64,000 bases of DNA. Source: Flavicella sediminum (lineage in GTDB: Bacteria; Bacteroidota; Bacteroidia; Flavobacteriales; Flavobacteriaceae). Each line of letters starts with the position of its first letter. Within the stretch, counting starts at the first letter, position 1. This document shows, one piece after another, positions 36,512-45,215 of this stretch. Both the position numbers and the translations under genes were made by a program. The notes beneath the pieces are model-generated. The model searched no databases. It had not been told where the DNA came from and saw only the letters and a list, made by a program, of their open reading frames with translations. Where the stretch lies: the NCBI RefSeq assembly GCF_006381105.1, contig NZ_VDET01000014.1:1-64000 (forward strand), written 5' to 3'.

Positions 36512-36519
36512 TACATTTG
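36512..36519 (+). promoter_or_regulatory. Putative -7 element of the SPFH protein gene
   Basis: TACATTTG fits TAnnTTTG, 23 bases before the ATG of the prohibitin-family gene. No TTG is seen at the -33 distance. Confidence 0.4.
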
Positions 36520-36542
36520 AGTAATTTTAAAAAATAGATACA

Positions 36543-37376
36543 ATGAGTAATGGACAAATAGATTTTAAATTTCCAAAAGGTGGCGCAATGTTAATTATAA
36601 TAGCCGTTGTGGGTGTTATTTTTTTCTCTAAAGCCACAGTAACAATAGGTTCTGGTGAAGCAGGGGTATTGTACAAAACTTTTGATGGAGGAGTTGTAAC
36701 AGATGAACCTGCCTTAGGGGAAGGTTTTCATTTAGTAGCACCTTGGAATAAAGTAATAGTATATGAAGTTCGTCAACAAGAATTATTAGAAAAAATGAAA
36801 GTTTTGTCTTCTAATGGTTTGGATATTATTTTGGAAGTAACGGCATGGTACCAACCTGATGCTAGTCAAATTGGATTGTTACACCAGAAAAAAGGACAAA
36901 ATTATTTAGACAGAGTAATAAAACCTTCTATTAGATCTGCTGCCAGAAGTGTTGTTGGACGTTATACTCCAGAACAAATTTATTCTAGTAAAAGAGATGC
37001 TATTCAAGATGAAATTTACGTAGAGACAAAAAGTATCTTAGACAAACAATTTGTTCAGTTAAATGAAGTTTTGGTTAGAGATGTAACTTTGCCTCCCACT
37101 ATTAAAACGGCTATTGAAAAGAAATTGAAACAAGAACAAGAGTTTTTGGAGTATGAATTTACCATTCAAAAAGCACAAAAAGAAGCAGAGCGTCAAAGAA
37201 TTGATGCAGAAGGAAAAGCAGCTGCCAACAGAATCTTAAATGCTTCTTTGACAGAAAATATTTTAAAAGAGAAAGGGATTCAAGCGACTGTAGAATTGTC
37301 GAAATCGGCAAATTCTAAAGTAATTGTAATCGGTTCTGGTAAAGGTGGAATGCCTATTATTTTAGGAAATAACTAG
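36543..37376 (+). CDS. Prohibitin family (SPFH/band 7) membrane protein
   Basis: A 277-aa protein with one N-terminal membrane helix at about 14-31 (GGAMLIIIAVVGVIFF) and a prohibitin-type SPFH domain to about 195 (SGEAGVLYKTF, then 'RPSIRSAARSVVGRYTPEQIYSSKRD'-like core). A charged coiled-coil helix follows (KKLKQEQEFLEYEFTIQKAQ). Such proteins form large membrane rings and often regulate membrane proteases. The C-terminus ends in a Gly-rich tail. It is convergent with the flavoprotein gene across a 25-base gap. Confidence 0.93.
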   Translation: MSNGQIDFKFPKGGAMLIIIAVVGVIFFSKATVTIGSGEAGVLYKTFDGGVVTDEPALGEGFHLVAPWNKVIVYEVRQQELLEKMKVLSSNGLDIILEVTAWYQPDASQIGLLHQKKGQNYLDRVIKPSIRSAARSVVGRYTPEQIYSSKRDAIQDEIYVETKSILDKQFVQLNEVLVRDVTLPPTIKTAIEKKLKQEQEFLEYEFTIQKAQKEAERQRIDAEGKAAANRILNASLTENILKEKGIQATVELSKSANSKVIVIGSGKGGMPIILGNN

Positions 37377-37401
37377 ACTTTTATAAGTTTGGTTAAGGCG
37401 T

Positions 37402-38631
37402 TTAGAAATTTTTTGTGGAACGCGCTAAAATATTTTGAGCCACATGATAACCGGTAGCAAAACAAGCTTGTAACAAATAACCACCCGTTTGGGTGTCCCA
37501 ATCAAACATTTCCCCAGCAATATATATGTTGGGGATTTTTTTTAGCGATAAATCCAAGTTTAATTCTTCTAGGGCAATTCCGCCAACTGTAGAAATTGCT
37601 TCTTCCATAGGTCGCAATCCACTGATTGGAATTTCCAACTTTTTTAACAATTCTACAAAACTAGTTGGATTCATATAATGTTCCTTCGAACTGAAATTTT
37701 TGATCAAGGCCAATTGTACTTTGTTCAAATTGAAAAGATACTTGTAATTTTTAGGCTTGGTGGTTGCCGTAATTTTTTGCTGTAATTCTTCTGCACTATT
37801 GAAAGGTTTTAAATCGATAAAAACAGAAGTACTAGAATTTTTATGTAAATTTTTTCTAACTTCTGCTGAAATAGGATATATCGCATTTCCTTCCAATCCA
37901 TAGGTGCTTATAAGGGCTTCTCCTTTTACGAGTTTGTTATTGCATGTTATCGTAATGTTTTTCAAAGGAAATCCTTCAAACTGCTCTAAAAACTCTTTTT
38001 GTAAGGAAGTACAAATAATTCCACAGTTAGAAGCTTCAAAAGGAATTGTTTGAATGGCATTCTTTTCAAAGGAAGTCAACCAATCTCCTTTAGAACCTGT
38101 TACCGACCAAGAAGCTCCGCCCAATGCAAAAATGCATGTTTCAAAAGGAATACTCATTTTTTTTTGCTGATGAATAAAATGAATTTGCTCTTTGTTGAAA
38201 TCGATAAATTCGTGTTCAAAATGTAGTTGGACTTTTTGTGCCAACATTTTATTTTTTAAGGCATTTAAAACCTCAATAGGTTTGATTCCTTTCTCTGGGA
38301 AAATTCTTCCACTAGAGCCAACATACGTAGGGATGCCTAAATATTTCAACCATTTTACGGTGGCAGTGCTGTCAAATTTTTTCAGTATCGGTTCTAAGAA
38401 ATTTTGCGGACTGTATTTTTCGAATAAGCTTTTTTCTGTGGCACTATTGCTTAAATTGAAACCTCCTTTTCCGGCCACTAAAAATTTTCTTCCTAAGGTT
38501 TTTCCTTTTTCAAATACATGGACTTCATGGGTCTTGCTTAACTCAATGGCAGCCATCATTCCTGCAGGACCTCCGCCTATGATGAGAATTTTTTTTAGGG
38601 AAGAAGTGGAATGAGTTTTATTTTGTAGCAT
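37402..38631 (-). CDS. FAD-dependent flavoprotein (HI0933 / TIGR03862 type)
   Basis: A 409-aa NAD(P)/FAD-dependent oxidoreductase of the HI0933 superfamily, most like TIGR03862. The dinucleotide-binding motif IIGGGPAGMMAA is at about 17-28. 'GRKFLVAGKGGFNLSN' follows, and the C-terminal 'YIAGEMFDWDTQTGGYLLQACFATG' is diagnostic of the subgroup. The physiological substrate is not known. Convergent with the SPFH gene. Confidence 0.9.
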   Translation of the reverse strand: MLQNKTHSTSSLKKILIIGGGPAGMMAAIELSKTHEVHVFEKGKTLGRKFLVAGKGGFNLSNSATEKSLFEKYSPQNFLEPILKKFDSTATVKWLKYLGIPTYVGSSGRIFPEKGIKPIEVLNALKNKMLAQKVQLHFEHEFIDFNKEQIHFIHQQKKMSIPFETCIFALGGASWSVTGSKGDWLTSFEKNAIQTIPFEASNCGIICTSLQKEFLEQFEGFPLKNITITCNNKLVKGEALISTYGLEGNAIYPISAEVRKNLHKNSSTSVFIDLKPFNSAEELQQKITATTKPKNYKYLFNLNKVQLALIKNFSSKEHYMNPTSFVELLKKLEIPISGLRPMEEAISTVGGIALEELNLDLSLKKIPNIYIAGEMFDWDTQTGGYLLQACFATGYHVAQNILARSTKNF

Positions 38632-38650
38632 GAATTGTATTTAGATAAAA

Positions 38651-38658
38651 CAAAAATA
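38651..38658 (-). promoter_or_regulatory. Putative -7 element of the flavoprotein gene
   Basis: On the minus strand the site reads TATTTTTG (TAnnTTTG), 19 bases before the ATG. The -33 element is not clear. Confidence 0.35.
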
Positions 38659-38720
38659 GAAATATTTATGCTTGTTCTAACTTTGAAAAGACACTATGTT
38701 GAAATAAAACAAAGACTTAA

Positions 38721-39080
38721 TTAAGCAATTCTTGTTCCGTTGGCGACTTTTCTTTCGGGTGAAATGATGGTGATTTCTTGTTCCGCTTCTACAGCACCTA
38801 AAACAAGACATTCGCTCATCATATTCGCAATTTGTTTTGGAGGAAAATTGACCACTGCCAGTACTTGTTGACCAATTAAATCTTCGGGGGTATAGCGTTT
38901 GGTAATTTGTGCTGAGGTTTTGCGTTTTCCTAAAGGTCCAAAATCGAGTAGCATTTTATAAGCAGGATTTTTGACTTCTAAAAATTCTTCAGCTGAAATG
39001 ATGGTTCCTACTCTTAATTCAACTTTCATAAAATCATTCCAATTTAGGATTTCATTTGTAGTTGGCTCTTGATTTTTCAT
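38721..39080 (-). CDS. tRNA-binding domain protein (CsaA-like)
   Basis: A 119-aa stand-alone EMAP/OB-fold tRNA-binding protein. 'MKVELRVGTIISAEEFLEVKNPAYKMLLDFG' and 'SAQITKRYTPEDLIGQQVLAVVNFPPKQI' match CsaA, a dimeric protein proposed to act as a chaperone or RNA binder. The ending 'GTRIA' is typical. It follows the MepB-family gene by 11 bases on the same strand, so the two may share a transcript. Confidence 0.92.
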   Translation of the reverse strand: MKNQEPTTNEILNWNDFMKVELRVGTIISAEEFLEVKNPAYKMLLDFGPLGKRKTSAQITKRYTPEDLIGQQVLAVVNFPPKQIANMMSECLVLGAVEAEQEITIISPERKVANGTRIA

Positions 39081-39091
39081 TTATTTCGTTT

Positions 39092-39583
39092 TTATTGAGC
39101 GTATAATTTTTTGATTGCAGACAAGTTTAAAGAAGTGTTTATTTCATAAAAGTAATGCAACTGCCAAGCTTGTGTTTTTTGTGCTTGTTTATTGTTGGTT
39201 ATATTCCAACCAGGATAAACTCGAAAGGCTCTTTTTCCTTCTTTTTTGGAAGTCGAAATAATTCCATGCTTTATGAGAATTGCCTTTGGAAAAACAAACT
39301 GTCCTACTTGTGTTGCTGTTTGAACATTTACAACATAAAAATCTAGAGAGTCTGTTTCATTATATGGAGCAATAACTCCGCTTTTATCTCGTTTCCAAAA
39401 AGTAACAAACTGACCCGTTTTTGTTGGAGTAATTTTTGCATTTCTACAAATAACGGAGCGCCCGCTAAGTTGAAATTGACATGCAGCATATGCTTTACTT
39501 TCAATTTCGGTGGTAAAATTGGTCAAGACGAGTCCACAATTATTGTAAACTTTTTCTTGGATCTGACTTAGTATTTTATTCAT
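39092..39583 (-). CDS. MepB family protein
   Basis: A 163-aa protein of the MepB family, named after the third gene of the Staphylococcus mepRAB efflux operon; its own function is unknown. 'ESKAYAACQFQL' and 'ITPTKTGQFVTFWKRDKSGVIAPY' are the conserved core, followed by 'FPKAILIKHGIIS' and 'GKRAFRVYPGW'. No MATE pump or MarR gene is adjacent. Family-level call only. Confidence 0.88.
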   Translation of the reverse strand: MNKILSQIQEKVYNNCGLVLTNFTTEIESKAYAACQFQLSGRSVICRNAKITPTKTGQFVTFWKRDKSGVIAPYNETDSLDFYVVNVQTATQVGQFVFPKAILIKHGIISTSKKEGKRAFRVYPGWNITNNKQAQKTQAWQLHYFYEINTSLNLSAIKKLYAQ

Positions 39584-39679
39584 ACAATAACGAATCTCAT
39601 TTTTTTATGCGAGCAACTTTTAGTTTGATAATGGAAGCAACGAATGTACTAATAAAAAAGAAATTCCAAAAAGTAATAA

Positions 39680-39702
39680 AGCCGACCTTAAAAGGGTCGG
39701 CT
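39680..39702 (-). terminator. Hairpin after the lipoprotein gene
   Basis: An 8-bp GC-rich stem (39680-39687 with 39695-39702) with a 7-base loop is followed on the minus strand by a broken U-rich tail. It lies 34 bases beyond the lipoprotein stop and probably ends the TetR-SDR-lipoprotein transcript. Confidence 0.7.
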
Positions 39703-39736
39703 ATAATTAGTGAAATCTGATGTATGAGGTATAATA

Positions 39737-40552
39737 TTATTTTTTAAAATCTTCTCGTTTTAAACCATTGTTGAATTTAATATTTGTCCAATTTACATAA
39801 ATCCATGGACTGTCACTGACTTCTGCACTCCAAGTAGATTTTTTGTACTGACGTTTTGTAGGTATTAAAAGATTTTCAATTTTTTCATATTCTAGTTGCA
39901 TCAAAAAAGGTGTTTCTATAACTCCAAAATCGGCAACAGTAAATAAAAATTGATCGATTAACTGTGTTTCTTTATTGATGTACAATTGGTAAATGTCCGT
40001 AGGTTTGTCATCAGTTGATGTAAAGCTTATTTTAACAATATTGTAAGCTTTCTCATCAATTGTTTTTTCTCCTAAAAATTCATAATTCACTCCTGGATCT
40101 AATAATTTTTGAAGCATCGTAAACCAATAAAAATTGGTAGGTCTGCTAAATTGAGCTCTTTTTAAACTTTTAGGGTCTGTTTGTAGTTCGTTGTTGTTTT
40201 TTACCCAAAATTCTTTTCCATCGTAACTTTGTTCAATAGCTCCTTCTAATTCAGGTAAAGTTCTTTGGTGTTGGTGATACTTAGCGTACGATAATTCCCC
40301 ATCAAAAATATATTTTTCTGTAGAAATATCTGTTTTACCATCGGGAGTAGTGTAGGTATAGGTGTACACCACGTCTTTGTGTTTTAATAGTGCCGCATAA
40401 TTCCCTGCTTTTTCTACCATTTTATACACCAATTCGTGTCCTTTATTGGTGAAAACAGGGGCTGTTTTTTTTGCTGTATTTGATTGGTTTTTGTTGCCGC
40501 AAGACAAAAATAAGATGCTTAAGGAAAGCGCTGCAATTTGAGTTAATTTCAT
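39737..40552 (-). CDS. Envelope lipoprotein, DUF6503-like
   Basis: A 271-aa lipoprotein with lipobox LFLSC (Cys at about 18) and a mature part of alternating beta strands. It begins 'GHELVYKMVEKAGNYAALLKHKDVVYTYTY' and ends 'WSAEVSDSPWIYVNWTNIKFN'. The fold resembles LolA/LolB or outer-membrane lipoprotein sorting proteins. I tentatively match it to DUF6503. It starts 18 bases after the SDR gene and probably belongs to that operon. A lipid or hydrophobic ligand is possible but unproven. Confidence 0.75.
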   Translation of the reverse strand: MKLTQIAALSLSILFLSCGNKNQSNTAKKTAPVFTNKGHELVYKMVEKAGNYAALLKHKDVVYTYTYTTPDGKTDISTEKYIFDGELSYAKYHQHQRTLPELEGAIEQSYDGKEFWVKNNNELQTDPKSLKRAQFSRPTNFYWFTMLQKLLDPGVNYEFLGEKTIDEKAYNIVKISFTSTDDKPTDIYQLYINKETQLIDQFLFTVADFGVIETPFLMQLEYEKIENLLIPTKRQYKKSTWSAEVSDSPWIYVNWTNIKFNNGLKREDFKK

Positions 40553-40570
40553 GAGGGATATTTTATTAAT

Positions 40571-41305
40571 TTATATAAGGGCACCATTGGCACCAATTAC
40601 TTGTCCGGAAATCCATTTTGATTCTTCGCTAGCTAAAAATAACACTACATTGGCAATGTCAATAGGTTTGGCCAATCTGTTAAAGGCATTCATAGCACTT
40701 AATTTGTTAATCGTTTCTTCCGATTTTCCTTTTAAAAACAAATCTGTTTCTGTGGCACCAGGAGCCAAGGCGTTGACCGAAATTCCTCTTCCAATTTCTT
40801 TAGAAAATACACGTGTCATTTGCTCTACGGCAGCTTTTGTAGCAGAATACAAAGCATAAGTTGGAAACATTAATTTGACCGTACTAGATGAAATGTTTAT
40901 GATATTTCCATGGTCTGCTAATTTAGCATCGGCTTCTTGTAAAGTGTTAAAAACCCCTTTTACGTTTACGTCAAACTGACTTGAAAAATCTTCTTCTGTA
41001 TTGTCTTTTAATTTTTTTGAAATCATGATACCAGCATTGTTGACCAATACATGTACCTTGCCATAAGCAGCAATAGTTTTGTCAAATAAAGCGGTTACTT
41101 CTTCTCGCTTGCTAACATCGGCTTTGATGGCTAAAGCTTTTCCTCCATTTTCACGAATACTTGCGACAACCTCTCGTGCTTCCGTTTCACTATTGGAATA
41201 ATTAACGACCACAGTTGCACCATTTTTAGCCAAAAGTTGGGCAATTTCTTTGCCTATTCCTTTGGAAGCACCGGTGACAATAATGACTTTGTTTTCTAAC
41301 TTCAT
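40571..41305 (-). CDS. SDR family oxidoreductase
   Basis: A 244-aa classical short-chain dehydrogenase. The cofactor loop TGASKGIGKE is at 11-20, NNAG at 89-92, and Ser140, Tyr153 and Lys157 form the catalytic set (NISSS, YSATKAA). The ending 'WISGQVIGANGALI' is normal. Its gene lies 17 bases after a TetR regulator and 18 bases before a lipoprotein gene, all on the minus strand. The regulator probably controls it. Substrate unknown. Confidence 0.92.
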   Translation of the reverse strand: MKLENKVIIVTGASKGIGKEIAQLLAKNGATVVVNYSNSETEAREVVASIRENGGKALAIKADVSKREEVTALFDKTIAAYGKVHVLVNNAGIMISKKLKDNTEEDFSSQFDVNVKGVFNTLQEADAKLADHGNIINISSSTVKLMFPTYALYSATKAAVEQMTRVFSKEIGRGISVNALAPGATETDLFLKGKSEETINKLSAMNAFNRLAKPIDIANVVLFLASEESKWISGQVIGANGALI

Positions 41306-41322
41306 GAAGTGTTTTATATAAA

Positions 41323-41928
41323 TTATTGTTTTTTTAATTGTTGTAAGAACAGCTTGAGTCCTAAAAGATAATCCTCAAGTATACCATCGTCAGTGTACAC
41401 TTTTCGAATTCCTCTAATCCCCTCAAAAGCACTTATTAAATAGATTGCGACTGCGCTACTTGAAATGTTTTTTTGAATAGAATTTTCCAGTTTACCTCTT
41501 TCAATTAAAGTTATCAAAGCTGATTTCCAAGTTTCTATTATGTCTTTTAATGCAGTTTGATAGGAAGGCTCGTAATCGCCAATTTCATTGATAAAATTAT
41601 TTAACGGACAGCCATGAAGTTTCGAGTAGGTAGGAAAAGATTTGATACGATTTAAAAAAGTATTTTCTAATATTTCAAGAGCATCTCCTTTATTAGATAA
41701 GGGTAAAATCATCGCATCGGTAACTCTCTTTTTTAATTTTTGAGAGATAATTTCTAGGCCTAATTCTTTTTTTGTTTTGTAATGGTAATAGAAAGCGCCT
41801 TTGGTAAGACTGGTCGTTTCCATGATATTATTGATGCTGGTGGCTTTAAAACCATTTTCGTAAAATAGTTTAAAAGCGCTCTCTAGAATTTGTTGTTTGG
41901 AGAGTTCCGATTTTACTTCTTGTTGCAT
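41323..41928 (-). CDS. TetR/AcrR family transcriptional regulator
   Basis: A 201-aa repressor with an N-terminal helix-turn-helix (residues about 10-55: 'ILESAFKLFYENGFKATSINNIMETTSLTKGAFYYHYKTK'). A ligand-binding helical domain follows, of the type with 'FPTYSKLHGCPLNNFINEIG'. First gene of a presumed operon with an SDR enzyme and a lipoprotein. A minus-strand TAAGTTTG at 41933-41940 directly before the ATG may be the -7 element, leaving almost no leader. It probably represses its own operon and responds to a small molecule. Confidence 0.92.
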   Translation of the reverse strand: MQQEVKSELSKQQILESAFKLFYENGFKATSINNIMETTSLTKGAFYYHYKTKKELGLEIISQKLKKRVTDAMILPLSNKGDALEILENTFLNRIKSFPTYSKLHGCPLNNFINEIGDYEPSYQTALKDIIETWKSALITLIERGKLENSIQKNISSSAVAIYLISAFEGIRGIRKVYTDDGILEDYLLGLKLFLQQLKKQ

Positions 41929-42099
41929 GTAGCAAACTTATAAAAAAATACCACCCTGAATGTTTTTAAAATGTTAACATCATCATAAAAAAGAAATGAA
42001 ATTTTGTGAGTGCTAACACGATTATAAAATGATTGATTAGTTGATGTTGTAGTAAGGAAGCAGCGATTTTATGAGTTCAAAAAAATAGGATTCTTGGTG

Positions 42100-42735
42100 T
42101 TATTTGTAATTGTGAGATCCATCACAATTTGGCATTTTTTTAGAGAGACCGCAGGTACAGTCGTTTATACCTTTTCCAGACATAATTCTTTCCGTGTATT
42201 TTTCAATTCTTGCTGTTCGTGTTTTAGCTTGTTTTGCTCCTGTAAAGTGTAAAATATAGCCTCTTCTTCTTCCGGGAGTTAATTTTTCAAACGCCGATTC
42301 AAATTTTTGGTTTGTAGAGAATTTTGTGAGTAATTCTTTAGGATATTCAAGTGGCTCATTTGCTTCAATAATTAGTTTAGCATCCGATTTCTCCAAGGCT
42401 ATGGCTTCTAAAATGTATTTTTTGATAAGCGCTTGCCTTTTTATGATTTGATGGATATTTCTGAAAGAAATTTTTCTAGGGATTTTGGTGTTAGAACCAA
42501 TTTTTTCAAGAATTTTCCCCGAATCTTTTAAAAAAGCGCCTTTAAAAAATGTAAGTGTACAGTGCTTTTTTAAACGGCCTAGCAATACAATGTTTTTGTT
42601 GTTTAGGCTGTAACAAGGATTTCGCCATTTGATTTGTTCTGTCAAACCACAGCTAAGAATGATTTTCCGTAGTGCCGTTAATTCTTCTTGCCATTGGTCG
42701 GTTTTTTCTAAATACTCATCTACGTTTATGTCCAT
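42100..42735 (-). CDS. DUF1801 / YdeI-like protein with C-terminal CDGSH motif
   Basis: A 211-aa cytosolic protein. Residues 1-110 match the DUF1801 fold (VDEYLEKTDQWQEELTALRK, 'QIKWRNPCYSL'). About 130-185 match the YdeI/OmpD-associated helical part ('FEKLTPGRRRGYILHFTGAKQAKTRTARIEKY'). The last 20 residues contain C-x-C-x2-S-x3-P-x-C-D-G-S-H with Cys193, Cys195, Cys204 and His208, exactly the CDGSH [2Fe-2S] ligand pattern. Function is unknown; the CDGSH motif suggests a redox or iron-related role. Confidence 0.87.
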   Translation of the reverse strand: MDINVDEYLEKTDQWQEELTALRKIILSCGLTEQIKWRNPCYSLNNKNIVLLGRLKKHCTLTFFKGAFLKDSGKILEKIGSNTKIPRKISFRNIHQIIKRQALIKKYILEAIALEKSDAKLIIEANEPLEYPKELLTKFSTNQKFESAFEKLTPGRRRGYILHFTGAKQAKTRTARIEKYTERIMSGKGINDCTCGLSKKMPNCDGSHNYK

Positions 42736-42766
42736 TTTGGTTAAATTTATAGGTTAGTTTTTACTT

Positions 42767-43900
42767 TTAAAATCCGATATTAAAATCAACACGTATTCTA
42801 TTCCCGGTTTCTTGTGTGGTTCCAAGTGTTTTTATTTGTGAGACATTGAAGCATCTCATTTTTATATTTGTGTTTTTACTAAGTGCATAACCTGTCATGA
42901 TTTCTAAACCTTTAAAATTGGTCAATCTTCCATCTGGTGACGCATCTGAAGAGTAATCCCAGCGAGCCCAGTCATTTTGAGCAAAGAAATCAACAGCTGC
43001 AAAGCGTTCTAAATAACTATGTGTAAATTGTAGTTTCCAATCTCCCTTCTTTTTTAATTGCCCCAAGCCAATACTAGAAACATACCCTTTCTTTTGGTTT
43101 TTATAGACAGATTCAATGGCATTGTTACTGTCTAGATCCTCTAAGTTATGGTAAAAATCAAAACCAGCGACTATTTTAGGAGATTGATTTAATAGTAATT
43201 GGGTTCCTAAGTGCAGGATTTTATAATCCATTACAAAGGTTTCGCTTCCATCAGGAATGTTTGGCATATTTTTAAAATAATAGAAGGAAGGGAAAAATTT
43301 GAGTCTGTTTTGCCAATGTGTACTTACAAGCTGAAAAGCTTCAAAATAGCGATCCTTAGCTAAGGATGTACCTTGACTAGCTACGATAAAATGCCCTGTG
43401 TTAATTTGTAAAGATTGCAAGAACTTCGAATCAAAATTAAATTTTCCTTTTAATGAAACTCCTTCAGGAAAAACATTATCACTCCAAAACAGTTCATTTT
43501 GTTTTTCAAAAGGAAATGTATTTTTACCTACCCAAGCAGAGAACCAATGATACTTGAAATTTGCAAAGGCCTTTTCAAAAGAAATAGGCAAAGTTCCAAA
43601 TTCTTTAGATCCATCACCGAGTGTTAATTGCGGATCTTGTTGCTTGTTAACGGCTCCGGTTCGTAATCTCATTCCAAAATTAACCCAATTTGTATGTGTA
43701 TAAGTAAACCCGAATCGCGCGCGGTATCGCAGCCTAGTTCTGTCTTCTCGATAGCTTCCGTCTGTTTTTTTTGAATCCCAGTCTTGTTCTACTCGAAACC
43801 TGAAATCGCCAGTAAAGGAAAGTTTTTTTGTTGTATTGGTGTTTTGTGCTGTTAGGTATAAAGGGAAAAGAATGAGCAGCAGGATGTGTACTTTTTTCAA
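42767..43900 (-). CDS. Putative outer-membrane porin
   Basis: A 377-aa beta-barrel protein. Residues 1-18 are a signal peptide ending LTAQ. The mature protein is a series of amphipathic strands (SFTGDFRFRVEQDWD, 'EDRTRLRYRARFGFTYTHTNWVNFGMRLRTG') ending in 'RIRVDFNIGF' with a terminal Phe, typical of outer-membrane barrels. It matches the Bacteroidetes putative porin family. The transported solute is unknown. It stands alone, 31 bases after the DUF1801 gene's start on the same strand. Confidence 0.82.
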   Translation of the reverse strand: MKKVHILLLILFPLYLTAQNTNTTKKLSFTGDFRFRVEQDWDSKKTDGSYREDRTRLRYRARFGFTYTHTNWVNFGMRLRTGAVNKQQDPQLTLGDGSKEFGTLPISFEKAFANFKYHWFSAWVGKNTFPFEKQNELFWSDNVFPEGVSLKGKFNFDSKFLQSLQINTGHFIVASQGTSLAKDRYFEAFQLVSTHWQNRLKFFPSFYYFKNMPNIPDGSETFVMDYKILHLGTQLLLNQSPKIVAGFDFYHNLEDLDSNNAIESVYKNQKKGYVSSIGLGQLKKKGDWKLQFTHSYLERFAAVDFFAQNDWARWDYSSDASPDGRLTNFKGLEIMTGYALSKNTNIKMRCFNVSQIKTLGTTQETGNRIRVDFNIGF

Positions 43901-44092
43901 ATTGTTAAGCAGTTTTTAGTTTTTGATAATTAAGGAGATAGACAGGTGTTTTCGTGGTTAATGAAAACAACAGTTTTTTAATTAAAAACTAAAGTTAGCA
44001 ATTTTATTTTAAAGTGCAATTTGAAGCTCGGTGAATTCTTTAGTGCTAAGAATTTCTAAGAAATGTAAGTGATACAATTAGATCACCTTTGC

Positions 44093-44704
44093 TTAGGTAT
44101 TTTTAAAAAAATGTACCAATCCAGTTAGTATACTTTGAACCGCATAGGAAGCTAATATAAGTCCCATTATTTTACTAATTACCGTTATTCCATAACTTCC
44201 TATTCTTTTTTGCAAATGGCTTGCGCCAAGTAAAATAAGACAAGTGATACCAATTATGAGCAAAACCAAAATAGTGGTTATTGTTTGTTGCTGAATGCTG
44301 TAAAGGTGATTGTCGGTCATTAATACCACCGCCATAATTGCTCCAGGAGAAGCTATTGAAGGAATGGCAATTGGAAAAATAGTAACATGCTTATAATCAG
44401 AAATATTATTTTTTTCATGTTCGGGTTTTCCATCACCAAAAATCATAGTTAAAGCAAATAGAAAAAGAATTACACCACCAGAAATTTGAAAAGCGTCTAA
44501 TGAAACGGCCATTCCTTCTAAAATTAATTGTCCGATAACAATAAAAAATAAGAGGATCATAAAGGCAATAATGGAAGCACGAATGGCAATTTTCTTTTTA
44601 TGAAGACTGTCAAATTCTTTGGTAGCTTCCAAATAAACAGGAATAGAACCTATGGGATCAATTACTGCGAAAATAAAAAAAAGGGTGGTTATAAATTCAG
44701 CCAT
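44093..44704 (-). CDS. MarC family integral membrane protein
   Basis: A 203-aa polytopic inner-membrane protein with about six membrane spans, of the MarC/NAAT family. 'FFIFAVIDPIGSIPVYLEATKEF' at the N-terminus and 'IPSIASPGAIMAVVLMTDN' are the conserved segments. The ending 'ILASYAVQSILTGLVHFF' is typical. Transport activity is not established for most members. The gene starts one base after the DUF3124 lipoprotein gene ends, so they are one operon. Confidence 0.93.
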   Translation of the reverse strand: MAEFITTLFFIFAVIDPIGSIPVYLEATKEFDSLHKKKIAIRASIIAFMILLFFIVIGQLILEGMAVSLDAFQISGGVILFLFALTMIFGDGKPEHEKNNISDYKHVTIFPIAIPSIASPGAIMAVVLMTDNHLYSIQQQTITTILVLLIIGITCLILLGASHLQKRIGSYGITVISKIMGLILASYAVQSILTGLVHFFKNT

Positions 44705-44705
44705 A

Positions 44706-45215
44706 TTATTTGATGCGCACTGCTTGTGTTGTAAATGAAAGTCCTTGTTGTCCCATGGTAGAATTCATAATTCCTTCAAATAAAGGTTGCGGACAGTTTT
44801 TCGGAATTTTCCATTCAAAAATAAAATTAGATCCTGTTCCTCCAGAAACATCAATTTCATTGATAATGATTTCTGTTGTTTCCATGGGTTTTAAAAAGAT
44901 AGGCTGTTCAAAATATTTTCTTATTGAAGTACCATGTGTGTCAAAATACTCGGCTTTTAAAATATAAATAGTATCAACATCACTCGTGTTTCTTAGGCTA
45001 ATCATGGCAGTTAAGTTGTGAGTTTTGTGTTCCGTAGTACTATATATTTGTGAATAAATAGATAAGTAAGATTTTCCATATTCTAGAGAATCTTTATCAT
45101 TAATATGTGCAATCCGTTTTGACCAGTTTTCAGGATTGATAGAACTTTCTTCTCTTTTAACATTACAACTGAACACAAGTAACAAAAGAAATAATGAAAT
45201 AGAACTTAATTTCAT
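44706..45215 (-). CDS. DUF3124 lipoprotein
   Basis: A 169-aa predicted lipoprotein of the DUF3124 family, function unknown. With the ATG at 45215 the lipobox LVFSC puts the cysteine at residue 17. An upstream ATG at 45251 would add 12 residues (MNKKLSSILSSQ) and is possible. The mature part 'YLSIYSQIYSTTEHKTHNLTAMISLRNTS' and 'EYFDTHGTSIRKYFEQPIFLKPMETTEII' are the conserved segments. First gene of a two-gene operon with marC. Confidence 0.85.
   Translation of the reverse strand: MKLSSISLFLLLLVFSCNVKREESSINPENWSKRIAHINDKDSLEYGKSYLSIYSQIYSTTEHKTHNLTAMISLRNTSDVDTIYILKAEYFDTHGTSIRKYFEQPIFLKPMETTEIIINEIDVSGGTGSNFIFEWKIPKNCPQPLFEGIMNSTMGQQGLSFTTQAVRIK

Noticed and set aside
39092-39583. MepB gene as part of a multidrug efflux operon
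   Set aside because: No MATE transporter or MarR regulator is adjacent; only the MepB-like gene is present.
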